A stretch of DNA of 37,192 nucleotides, taken from assembly GCA_913775795.1 (NCBI GenBank), contig CAJYLT010000086.1:1-37192 (forward strand), given 5' to 3'. This document shows, piece by piece, positions 30,705-37,192 of the stretch (position 1 is the first letter of the stretch; the number at the start of each line of letters is the position of its first letter). Under the pieces are notes generated by a model. That model was given only the letters and a program-made list of their open reading frames with translations, did not search any database and was not told the DNA's origin. Source of the stretch: an uncultured Sphingomonas sp. (GTDB taxonomy: Bacteria > Pseudomonadota > Alphaproteobacteria > Sphingomonadales > Sphingomonadaceae). Made by a program: the position numbers and the translations under genes.

Positions 30705-31523
30705 TCAGCGCCGACGCTCGCGGATCAGTGCCAGAATGTCGGCTGGTACCGGCTTCCCACTCGTCCCGGCGGGCGGCCAGCTACCCTCGATCGCTCGCTG
30801 CGCGACGGTGCGCTCGTCCGGCACGGGTTCCGGCCAGCGAAGCGGACGCAGGCGGTCGCGAAGGGCGCGCTGGGCGGCGGCTTCCTGCGGGTCGTTGCGG
30901 GCCATCGGCGCCATTGCCGCGCTGCCCAGATTGGCGCCGCTCGCATCGATCGCGAACGGATCGGCGCCGGCGTCGAGCAGCCGTGTGGCAAGGCCGAAGC
31001 GCTCCTGGTCGAGCGCGATGTGGAGGGCCCGCCGCCCGGTCCGCTCGCGCGCCTCCAGATCCGCGCCCGCGCCGATCAGCAGGTCGAGGCGTTCGGGGTC
31101 GTTCAGGCCGATGACGGTTCGCAGCGGCAGCGTCGGTGCGCCGCGCGGATTGGGCGACGCCCCGCGCTTCAGCAGCAGCCGCGCCATCGTATCGTCTTTC
31201 GCCCGCAGCGCGAGGACGAGGGGGAGGCCGTCACCCCTCCCGTCGGCAGGCGCTCCAGCGTCGAGCAGGGCCGTGATGGCGGGCGCGCTGCAACCCGCAA
31301 CGGCATAAGCGAGCAGGTCGCCGCGCTGCGCGAGGGCCGGGTCGGCGGCGAGCAGCGCCTTCGCCTCGTCGACTTCGCCGCGGGCCAGCGCCCCGGCGAT
31401 TTCCGGTGAGGACGACGCCTTCGGATCGGGGAGTTCGGTATCGGGGCGGAAACAGGCCTCGGCCGAAGTCGTCGTACAGCCGCTCATGAGCGCCGCCGCC
31501 AGGAGGGGAAGGACCAGTCGCAC
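30705..31523 (-). CDS. Ankyrin-repeat lipoprotein, possible immunity protein (272 aa)
   Basis: A lipoprotein signal (MRLVLPLLAAALMSGC, lipobox LMSGC, C16) leads to an Ala-rich spacer and about five ankyrin repeats (ITALLDAGAPADGRGDGLPL, then ARLLLKRGASPNPRG, then LDLLIGAGADLEARERTGRR, then ATRLLDAGADPFAIDASG). It should sit on the periplasmic face of a membrane. It is 52 nt downstream of the lipase gene on the same strand. Ankyrin-repeat and lipoprotein partners are known as immunity proteins of secreted lipase toxins in other secretion systems, so an immunity role is a reasonable inference. A general envelope scaffold is the alternative. Confidence 0.8.
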   Translation of the reverse strand: MRLVLPLLAAALMSGCTTTSAEACFRPDTELPDPKASSSPEIAGALARGEVDEAKALLAADPALAQRGDLLAYAVAGCSAPAITALLDAGAPADGRGDGLPLVLALRAKDDTMARLLLKRGASPNPRGAPTLPLRTVIGLNDPERLDLLIGAGADLEARERTGRRALHIALDQERFGLATRLLDAGADPFAIDASGANLGSAAMAPMARNDPQEAAAQRALRDRLRPLRWPEPVPDERTVAQRAIEGSWPPAGTSGKPVPADILALIRERRR

Positions 31524-31575
31524 ATCGCGCCTCTCATCGTCGGGCGGATGCGCCGGGCACCGCCTCGGGGGGTCG

Positions 31576-32403
31576 TCAGAGCGCGGCTGCGCCTGACACC
31601 ACCCAGCCGATGCCGTGGCGGTCGATCGGGTTCAACCCCTCGAACCAGTTGCGGTCGGCGGGGCGGACGTCGGGCAGGGCATGCTGCGTGCCGTACGCCT
31701 CCGGCGCGTCGGCCAGCGCGCCGCCGGCGATGCCGCCAAGCGTGAAGCCGATGGCGCGGTCGCCGCCCTCCTGGATCAGGTGCAGCGCCTCACCGGGGAC
31801 GTAGAACGCGTCGACGGAGGCCGTGCCGCGGCCGTTGGCGCTCGCGATCGACCGAGCGCCGGCGATCGTCCTGTCGGACAGACCGGAGGCGTTGAAGGTG
31901 ACCGCCTCCCGCCCGCTCGCCACCGCCGCGGCGGACGCGAGACCGCCGCCGAGCGAGTGGCCCGTAAAGCTCACATCGGCGTCGACACGGGCGATCGCCT
32001 TGCCGATTTCGAGCGCCTTGGCATAGCTTTCCGAGTTGAGGCCGAGCGCCTGCTGGACGTTGTTCTTCCAGTCCTCGCCCGTCTGCGACCCGCGAAACGC
32101 GACGACATAGGAGTCGCCCGACACATAGACGCGCGCCCTGAATGAGGAGCCGGGCTGTTCGAGCATCTCGGGCGACATGCCCAGCCGGTCGAGATCGGCC
32201 GCGCTCGCCACGCGATAGCCGGCGGGCGGCGTCGGTTCGGCGCGATAGACATCGGCCGAGAGGGCGGCGTTCGTCCGGACATGGTCGGGCGTCAGGCCGT
32301 CATTGGCTGCCGACCGCGGCGCGGTCGACGCGGCGAGCAGCGGTCCGGCGGGGGCGATCGGCTGCAAGGATGCCGGGGCGATGCGGGCTGCGGCTTCGAT
32401 CAT
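31576..32403 (-). CDS. Class 3 lipase-like protein, candidate effector (275 aa)
   Basis: An alpha/beta-hydrolase of the class 3 lipase type: the nucleophile elbow FTGHSLGGGLA has S150, the acid is probably D198 (TASVDAFYVPGEAL), and the histidine is H263 (IDRHGIGWVV) or H241. The oxyanion-side motif VVAFRGSQTGEDW is typical. The N-terminal 45 residues (MIEAAARIAPASLQPIAPAG) are unstructured and Ala/Pro/Ser-rich with no Sec signal, as in T3SS substrates. Class 3 lipase effectors are known from plant pathogens (XopAP, RipAL). AAGGA precedes the ATG, and the shared dyad lies 69 nt upstream. Confidence 0.85.
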   Translation of the reverse strand: MIEAAARIAPASLQPIAPAGPLLAASTAPRSAANDGLTPDHVRTNAALSADVYRAEPTPPAGYRVASAADLDRLGMSPEMLEQPGSSFRARVYVSGDSYVVAFRGSQTGEDWKNNVQQALGLNSESYAKALEIGKAIARVDADVSFTGHSLGGGLASAAAVASGREAVTFNASGLSDRTIAGARSIASANGRGTASVDAFYVPGEALHLIQEGGDRAIGFTLGGIAGGALADAPEAYGTQHALPDVRPADRNWFEGLNPIDRHGIGWVVSGAAAL

Positions 32404-32462
32404 GGCGGATCCTTCCCTGAACCTGATGACTGAAGGCTAGGGGAGCGGCGGCGGTGCCGACA

Positions 32463-32502
32463 TAAGCGTTTCGACTAGGGCGCTAGTCGCGGCGACTATC
32501 CC
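32463..32502. promoter_or_regulatory. Triple half-site operator between divergent lipase and LysM genes
   Basis: TAAGCGTTTCG (32463-32473), CGACTA (32472-32477), six bases, TAGTCG (32484-32489), three bases, CGACTATCCCG (32493-32503). It combines both dyad arrangements seen singly at 27224 and 30180. It lies almost centrally between the two start codons (69 nt from the lipase ATG, 63 nt from the LysM ATG), so one bound regulator could serve both directions. Confidence 0.65.
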
Positions 32503-32560
32503 GCCGGACAGGCGACGGGCGTAGCGTCGGTCCATCAGTTGAGGTTCGGGAGAGGTCGCC

Positions 32561-33874
32561 ATGACCCGCATTGCCGCCGCGCAAGACAACAGCGCCGCCC
32601 TATCCGCCCCATCGGCGAACTACACGGTCAAGCCCGGCGATACGCTGACCGAGATCGCATCGGCGCACGGCGTCTCGCTCGGCGCGCTGCTGGCCGCCAA
32701 CGGACAGATCGACAACCCCGACCTGATCCGCCCGGGCGAGCAGCTGGCGATTCCCGGCGGCGGACAGGCGCGGGGCAGCTATACGATCGAACGCGGCGAC
32801 ACCTTGTCGGGCATCGCCGAGCGGTTCGGGACCGATTCGGCGACGCTGGCGCAGCGCAACGGCATTTCCAACCCCGACCTCATCTATCCCGGCCAGCGGC
32901 TGAGCCTTGGTGGCGGCAATGGCGGGACGGGGGCGGTCGGCGGCGTCGATGCGGGGCAGGGACCGCGCGGCGGCGGGACGAGCAACGTCTATGACACCGC
33001 CCGCCAGTATCTGGGCCGCAACGCGTCCGAACTGCGGCGCGATACGACCGATGACCTGCCGATGAACCCGAACGTCCCCGCCAACATCTGCTGCGCGAAC
33101 TTTGTGTCGGGGGTGCTGATCGAGGCGGGGGTGATGGACAAGGGCCTGCGTACCGATTCGGTCGCACAGCTCAACTCGAACCTGCGCGGTGCCGGCTGGA
33201 CCGCGGTCGACCCCGCCGATGCGAAGCCCGGCGATGTCGTCATCATCCAGGGCGGCGGCGTGTCGCATACCGAAATCTATGCCGGCGGCGGCAAGATGAT
33301 CGGCTCGAACAACGTCAATGCCGACGGCACGCAGAAGATCAGCGAGAACAACCTGTCCTGGGCGCTCGACCACGGCGCGGTGATCCTGCGCGCGCCGGGC
33401 GGCGCGAACAATCAGGCGGCGCCGGCAGATGGCGCGGGCGCTGCGGCACCCACAGGGCAGGGCACGCACCAGCAGCGCATCGACCAGGCCATCACCTTTT
33501 TCGAGGGGCAGGGGTGGAGCCGTGCGCAGGCGATCGGCATCGTCGCCAACCTCGACGCCGAAAGCGGCATGGAGGCGAACATCCGCCAGATCGGCGGCGG
33601 GCCGGGCTATGGCCTTGCCCAATGGGAAGGGCCGCGTCAGGCCGATTTCCGCGAATGGGCGGGCAAGGATATCCGCCAGTCGACCTTTGCCGAGCAGCTT
33701 CGCTTCATCCAGCACGAACTAACCGGAAGCGAGCGCGGCGCGGGCAATGCCCTGCGCGGCGCGACCGAGGCGGGGGAGGCCGCTTCGATCGTCACGCGCC
33801 TCTACGAACGCCCCGCCGACAGCGCGGGCGAAGCGGTGCGCCGCGCAGCGCGGGCGCGGGAGATCGCGAACTGA
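32561..33874 (+). CDS. LysM-LysM-CHAP-lysozyme peptidoglycan hydrolase (437 aa)
   Basis: Domains in order are LysM (20-65, NYTVKPGDTLTEIASAHGVS), LysM (73-117, SYTIERGDTLSGIAERFGTD), a Gly-rich linker, a CHAP/NlpC-type cysteine peptidase-amidase (about 145-275, C177/C178 in NICCANFVSG, H236 in VSHTEIYAGG), a second linker, and a phage-tail-type lysozyme domain (305-420, probable catalytic E334 in NLDAESGMEAN, then GYGLAQWEGPRQADF). There is no Sec signal, so export must use another route; the N-terminus MTRIAAAQDNSAALSAPSAN suits a T3SS signal. Two cutting domains plus two binding domains is a heavy armament for a housekeeping enzyme. The shared dyad lies 63 nt upstream. Confidence 0.88.
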   Translation: MTRIAAAQDNSAALSAPSANYTVKPGDTLTEIASAHGVSLGALLAANGQIDNPDLIRPGEQLAIPGGGQARGSYTIERGDTLSGIAERFGTDSATLAQRNGISNPDLIYPGQRLSLGGGNGGTGAVGGVDAGQGPRGGGTSNVYDTARQYLGRNASELRRDTTDDLPMNPNVPANICCANFVSGVLIEAGVMDKGLRTDSVAQLNSNLRGAGWTAVDPADAKPGDVVIIQGGGVSHTEIYAGGGKMIGSNNVNADGTQKISENNLSWALDHGAVILRAPGGANNQAAPADGAGAAAPTGQGTHQQRIDQAITFFEGQGWSRAQAIGIVANLDAESGMEANIRQIGGGPGYGLAQWEGPRQADFREWAGKDIRQSTFAEQLRFIQHELTGSERGAGNALRGATEAGEAASIVTRLYERPADSAGEAVRRAARAREIAN

Positions 33875-34206
33875 TGCGGGTCGCCGTCGCCGCGATGCTG
33901 CTGGCCGCACCCGCGGCCGCGCAGGCGCCGGAGCGGGTGCGCTGCGTCGTCGACCACGGCCCGCCGCAGGACTGCCGCGTCACCTTCTCGACCGCCGCCG
34001 GCGTCCGCACGCTGCGCTTCGACCTGGCGGGCGGTCGCCGCGTGACCTTTGTCGGGCGGGCGCAGACCGGCTGGTGGTCGGGTCGCCTCGACGGCAGGCC
34101 GGCGATGGGTTTCGAACGCAATCGCGGCAACGTCGCGTTTGCGACAAGCGACCTCGCGCACAGTTTCGAATGGTATTACCCTGACAGCGAGCACGGTCGC
34201 TATTAA
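33874..34206 (+). CDS. Small periplasmic protein, possible hydrolase immunity/inhibitor (110 aa)
   Basis: A short signal peptide (MRVAVAAMLLAAPAAAQ, cleaved near residue 17) leads to a beta-rich domain of about 90 residues (VRCVVDHGPPQDCRVTFST, then LRFDLAGGRRVTFVGRAQTG, then WWSGRLDGRPAMGFERNRGN) with two cysteines that may pair. The start overlaps the stop of the LysM-CHAP-lysozyme gene (TGATG), so the two are made together. Size, location and coupling resemble periplasmic lysozyme inhibitors and immunity proteins, but no known family motif is seen. Confidence 0.65.
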   Translation: MRVAVAAMLLAAPAAAQAPERVRCVVDHGPPQDCRVTFSTAAGVRTLRFDLAGGRRVTFVGRAQTGWWSGRLDGRPAMGFERNRGNVAFATSDLAHSFEWYYPDSEHGRY

Positions 34207-34231
34207 GCGCCCGGCCGGGGAGAGTATCCTG

Positions 34232-34888
34232 ATGTTCTGGAGTGGAATGATCGCGCTGGCGGCGATGGCAACGGGCAGCGCGGCGCGGGAAGACACCGCG
34301 TCGCAGGCGATGGCCGAACGCTATCAGGCCGAGTTCGCCGACTGCGTCGTTCGGCGGAAGAACTACGCCGCTTCGGTTGCCGCGTTCCTGCGCGCGATCC
34401 CCGACACGCCCGGCTGGGGCGAGGCGGGGTTCAAGGCAGCCGATCTGTCCTGCCTGAACGCCGCGGCGAGGCGGACGGAAAGCAAGATCACCATGAAGAT
34501 GCAGCCGTCGAGTTTCCGCGACGCACTCTACCCCGCGCTCTACCGCCAGCAATTCGCCCGCGCGCCGCAGACCGCGCGGATCGGTGCGCTGCCGCCGCTC
34601 GACCTCGTATCGGAGTTCGACGGGGATATCGCAACGCTGCCGGCCGAGTATCGTCCGCGGCGTGCGCTCGGCGACTGTGTAGCGCGCGCCAATCCAACTG
34701 AGGCGCACGCGATGCTTCTCGCCGGCCCGGGCAGTAAAAGCGAGACGGCTGCCGTCGAAGCGCTGAAGCCGTCGATCGCCGGCTGCCTGCCTGCCGGAAC
34801 CAGCATACGCATGAACCGCCCGGCGCTGCGCGCACATCTGGGGGAGGCGATGTACAAGCTCAGCCGCGCAGCCGGCAGCGCTGGTTAA
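34232..34888 (+). CDS. Exported protein with internal duplication (218 aa)
   Basis: GGGGAG lies 9 nt before the ATG, which begins a signal peptide (MFWSGMIALAAMATGSAA). Two related halves follow: ADCVVRRKNYAASVAAFLRA with SCLNAA and FRDALYPALYR, then GDCVARANPTEAHAMLLAGP with AGCLPAG and LRAHLGEAMYKL. Each has two cysteines and ends in an LR..L..AxY(K/R) helix. I have the impression this fold is common in sphingomonads, but its function is unknown. It could be core chromosome and not part of the accessory set. Confidence 0.72.
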   Translation: MFWSGMIALAAMATGSAAREDTASQAMAERYQAEFADCVVRRKNYAASVAAFLRAIPDTPGWGEAGFKAADLSCLNAAARRTESKITMKMQPSSFRDALYPALYRQQFARAPQTARIGALPPLDLVSEFDGDIATLPAEYRPRRALGDCVARANPTEAHAMLLAGPGSKSETAAVEALKPSIAGCLPAGTSIRMNRPALRAHLGEAMYKLSRAAGSAG

Positions 34889-34892
34889 GACG

Positions 34893-35660
34893 TCAGGCGG
34901 CGGGGCGCTTGCCCGCGCGTAGCGTCAGCACCTCGACGCCGGTCGCGGTCACGGCGACAGTGTGCTCGAATTGCGCGGACAGTCGGCCATCGGCGGTGAC
35001 CACGGTCCATTCGTCGTCCAGCGTGACGGTGCGCCGGGTCCCCTGATTGAGCATCGGTTCGATCGTAAAAGTCATGCCCTCGCGAAGGACGGGCCCCATG
35101 CCGGGTCGGCCGAAGGCGGGGACCGCCGGTTCCTCGTGCATCTCGCGGCCGATGCCGTGGCCGCAATAGTCGCGGACGATCGAATAGCCGTGACGCTTGG
35201 CGTGGCGTTCGATCGCGTGGCCGATATCACCGATCCGCGCGCCCGGGCGGACCGCGCCGATGCCCTTCCACATCGCCTCCTGCGTCACCTTGACCAATCG
35301 CCGCGCGGCGGGACCGGGGTCGCCGATGACGTAGGTCTTGCTCGAATCGGCAATAAACCCGTCCTTTTCGAGCGTGATGTCGAGGTTGACGATATCGCCG
35401 TCTTTCAAAGTGACGTCGGCGCTCGGGACGCCGTGGCAGACGACCTCGTTGATCGAGCAGTTGAGGACATGGCCATAGCCATATTGCCCCTTGCTCGCGG
35501 GGCGGGCCGCGAGGTCGTCGGTGATGTAACGTTCGACGAGCGCATCGACCTCGAGCGTGGTCATGCCGACCAGCGGCGCCGCGTCGAGCATCTCGAACAC
35601 CTGGGCCAGCAGCCGGCCGGCATTGCGCATCAACGCGATCTCGTCGGGAGTCTTGACCAT
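34893..35660 (-). CDS. map: Type I methionine aminopeptidase (255 aa)
   Basis: It removes the initiator Met from nascent proteins. The metal ligands and motifs are in place: KGQYGYGHVLNCSINEVVCH, then DGDIVNLDITLEKDGFIADS, then GHGIGREMHEEPAVPAF (metal-ligand His), EGMTFTIEPML and EHTVAVT. I chose the ATG at 35660, one base after the ParD-like stop. The frame is open to 35726, but that part is antisense-like and overlaps the neighbour. Housekeeping gene. Confidence 0.97.
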   Translation of the reverse strand: MVKTPDEIALMRNAGRLLAQVFEMLDAAPLVGMTTLEVDALVERYITDDLAARPASKGQYGYGHVLNCSINEVVCHGVPSADVTLKDGDIVNLDITLEKDGFIADSSKTYVIGDPGPAARRLVKVTQEAMWKGIGAVRPGARIGDIGHAIERHAKRHGYSIVRDYCGHGIGREMHEEPAVPAFGRPGMGPVLREGMTFTIEPMLNQGTRRTVTLDDEWTVVTADGRLSAQFEHTVAVTATGVEVLTLRAGKRPAA

Positions 35661-35661
35661 G

Positions 35662-35868
35662 TCAGGCGGCGGCGAGGCCGGGCACGTCGACCTCGGCCGC
35701 GGCAAGTTCGCGGCGGATGATCTCATTGAACGACAGTGTCGGATTGGCTTCCGCCAGCATACCGAGCTTCATCCAGAACTCGGCCTGCGCGTTGATCGAA
35801 CGGCACATGACGCCGCTGGCGCGCCGGATTTCGGCGTGCAGTCCCTCGTCGATTTTCACGATACCCAT
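35662..35868 (-). CDS. ParD-like protein paired with map (68 aa)
   Basis: It is a short ribbon-helix-helix-type protein (IVKIDEGLHAEIRRASGVMC, then RSINAQAEFWMKLGMLAEAN, then LSFNEIIRRELAAAE), matching the ParD-like antitoxin family. No ParE toxin is adjacent. The ATG lies inside a 19-bp palindrome (35866-35884), a good sign of autoregulation. Its stop is one base before the map start, so the two are co-translated. A housekeeping regulator of map is more likely than a toxin-antitoxin system. Confidence 0.8.
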   Translation of the reverse strand: MGIVKIDEGLHAEIRRASGVMCRSINAQAEFWMKLGMLAEANPTLSFNEIIRRELAAAEVDVPGLAAA

Positions 35869-35884
35869 ATACGAAGCGTATATG
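35866..35884. promoter_or_regulatory. Operator palindrome of the ParD-like/map operon
   Basis: CATATAC (35866-35872), GAAGC, GTATATG (35878-35884) is a perfect 7-bp inverted repeat that includes the start codon of the ParD-like gene. It is the usual kind of site for a ribbon-helix-helix protein repressing its own operon. Confidence 0.6.
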
Positions 35885-35901
35885 AACCGTATCGCCGCGC
35901 G

Positions 35902-36300
35902 TCAATCGAGCGTGAACAGACTTGTCGGGGCGCCATGTTTGGCGGCCCAGCCTTCCCACGCGACGTCGGTCGGGCCGATCGCCGCTTCCACCACCTGCCA
36001 CCGTGCACCCTGCCGGCGAAGGAGCGCGGCATAGGCGTGGGAGACGAGACCGCGGCGTGCCGCTTCGGCCTTTTTCGTGCCTGTGTAATCGAACGGTTTG
36101 CCGGCGGCCGCCTGCATGTCGGCGAAGAGGAAGGCCCAGTCGCGGTCCCGGTTGAGCGTCTTGACGACGAACAGCGGCGGGCGACCGAGTTCCTCTGCCA
36201 CCGGACGACGTGCGGCATCGAGGATGGCGGCGCGATCGGCGGGCGCGATCGCTGGGGCGGCGGCTTGGATCATCATCGCGGTCCATCCTGTCCAGAGCAT
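35902..36300 (-). CDS. Hypothetical exported protein (132 aa)
   Basis: An N-terminal hydrophobic segment ([19 protein letters not shown]) may be a signal peptide. A small mixed domain follows ([20 protein letters not shown], then [20 protein letters not shown], then [20 protein letters not shown]). The RWxVxExxxGxTDVAWxxWA end looks like a conserved family in sphingomonads, but the function is unknown. It lies between the ParD-like gene and rpoD, in core chromosome. Confidence 0.65.
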   Translation of the reverse strand: MLWTGWTAMMIQAAAPAIAPADRAAILDAARRPVAEELGRPPLFVVKTLNRDRDWAFLFADMQAAAGKPFDYTGTKKAEAARRGLVSHAYAALLRRQGARWQVVEAAIGPTDVAWEGWAAKHGAPTSLFTLD

Positions 36301-36369
36301 CGGCGCATCCTTCGCCGCCGATCGCGGCGTCGCAACGCGTGGGGGACGGACCGGGCGAAGCGCACGACG

Positions 36370-36398
36370 AAAAAGGGCGGCCCCGCCGGGACCGCCCT
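36370..36398 (-). terminator. Intrinsic terminator of rpoD
   Basis: Read leftward, GGGCGG (36397-36392) and CCGCCC (36380-36375) pair, extended inside by three more G-C pairs around a GGC loop, and TTTTT follows (36374-36370). It lies 6 nt after the rpoD stop. Confidence 0.85.
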
Positions 36399-36403
36399 CT
36401 ATG

Positions 36404-37192
36404 TTACTGGTCGAGGAACGACCGCATCTTGCGGCTTCGGCTCGGGTGCTTGAGCTTGCGCAACGCCTTCGCCTCGATCTGGCGAATACGCTCGCGCGTC
36501 ACGCTGAATTGCTGGCCGACTTCCTCCAGCGTGTGGTCGGTGTTCATGCCGATGCCGAAGCGCATGCGCAGCACGCGCTCCTCACGCGGGGTCAGGCTGG
36601 CGAGGACGCGGGTGACCGTTTCCTTGAGGTTCGCCTGGATCGCGGCATCGACGGGGATGATTGCGTTCTTGTCCTCGATGAAGTCGCCGAGGTGGCTGTC
36701 CTCCTCGTCGCCGATCGGCGTTTCGAGGCTGATCGGCTCCTTGGCGATCTTCATCACCTTGCGAACCTTTTCGAGCGGCATGGAGAGGCGCTCGGCCATT
36801 TCCTCCGGCGTCGGTTCGCGGCCCTGCTCGTGCAGGAACTGGCGGCTGGTGCGGACGAGCTTGTTGATCGTCTCGATCATGTGGACCGGGATGCGGATCG
36901 TCCGCGCCTGGTCGGCGATCGAGCGGGTGATCGCCTGCCGAATCCACCATGTCGCATAGGTGCTGAACTTGTAGCCGCGGCGATATTCGAACTTATCGAC
37001 CGCCTTCATCAGCCCGATATTCCCCTCCTGGATCAGGTCAAGGAATTGCAGCCCGCGATTGGTGTATTTCTTGGCGATGGAGATGACGAGGCGCAGGTTC
37101 GCCTCGACCATTTCCTTCTTGGCGATCCGCGCCTCGCGCTCGCCCTTCTGCACCATGTTCACGATGCGGCGGAATTCGCTCAGCGCCATGCC
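36404..37192 (-). CDS. rpoD: RpoD, primary sigma factor (C-terminal part, truncated by window)
   Basis: Regions 2-4 of the housekeeping sigma-70 are complete: [20 protein letters not shown], then [20 protein letters not shown] (region 2.3-2.4), [15 protein letters not shown] (3.0), [14 protein letters not shown] and [20 protein letters not shown] (region 4.2). The ending [12 protein letters not shown] is typical of sphingomonads. The N-terminal half lies beyond the right edge. Confidence 0.97.
   Translation of the reverse strand, partial: GMALSEFRRIVNMVQKGEREARIAKKEMVEANLRLVISIAKKYTNRGLQFLDLIQEGNIGLMKAVDKFEYRRGYKFSTYATWWIRQAITRSIADQARTIRIPVHMIETINKLVRTSRQFLHEQGREPTPEEMAERLSMPLEKVRKVMKIAKEPISLETPIGDEEDSHLGDFIEDKNAIIPVDAAIQANLKETVTRVLASLTPREERVLRMRFGIGMNTDHTLEEVGQQFSVTRERIRQIEAKALRKLKHPSRSRKMRSFLDQ

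Noticed and set aside
34962..35720. 252-aa open frame antisense to map
   Set aside because: Mirror of a conserved housekeeping gene; no independent support.
1..37192. CRISPR array, rRNA operon, insertion sequences
   Set aside because: No regularly spaced repeats, rRNA sequence, or transposase with terminal inverted repeats was seen on either strand.

Overview
The window looks like chromosomal DNA of a high-GC alphaproteobacterium, most likely a sphingomonad (Sphingomonas or a close relative). The best evidence is the truncated RpoD at the right edge, which ends [12 protein letters not shown], together with codon use saturated with G/C and a tRNA-Val(GAC) of alphaproteobacterial type. This placement rests on reading the sequence; no database search was done.

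Layout. (1) 1-11.57 kb is one end of an integrated phage-like element. It has a divergent repressor/Cro-type switch (about 4.8-5.55 kb), a WYL-TerB-like protein coupled to the repressor, a rightward chain of small overlapping early genes including a GapR-type (DUF2312) DNA-binding protein, a large orphan ParB-domain protein, and a tyrosine integrase whose gene ends 12 bp from the 3' end of tRNA-Val. No capsid or tail genes are visible, and the far attachment site lies outside the window. One AT-rich gene (2.3-3.15 kb) looks like separate cargo. (2) 11.7-27.2 kb is a compact non-flagellar type III secretion system (T3SS). A leftward operon encodes slt-sctV-sctC-sctD-sctF-sctI-sctJ-sctK-sctL-sctN-sctO-sctP. 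A divergent rightward operon encodes sctU, a FliO-like protein, a split sctQ, sctR-sctS-sctT and a small LuxR-type regulator. Almost every junction is a stop/start overlap. (3) 27.3-34.9 kb is accessory DNA that probably serves the T3SS: a cysteine-free secreted-protein candidate, a tandem family of small Sec-exported proteins sharing a C-x23-C module, a small protein with a non-Sec N-terminus, a lipase next to an ankyrin lipoprotein, and a LysM-LysM-CHAP-lysozyme protein next to a small periplasmic protein. (4) 34.9 kb to the end is core chromosome: map, its ParD-like partner, a small exported protein and rpoD.

How the parts may work together. A repeated dyad (CGACTA-N6-TAGTCG, and the inverse arrangement TAGTCG-N3-CGACTA) lies upstream of the first gene after luxR, upstream of the 30263 gene, and in the divergent lipase/LysM promoter region. 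I infer that these mark a regulon, possibly of the adjacent LuxR-type protein. The lipase and the peptidoglycan hydrolase both lack Sec signals, and each is followed by a gene for an envelope protein. That is the architecture of effector-immunity pairs. No standard translocators, gatekeeper or effector chaperones are recognisable. The most interesting hypothesis in the window is therefore a T3SS that carries a FliO homologue and is linked to envelope-targeting, possibly antibacterial, enzymes and to an undescribed family of small periplasmic proteins.
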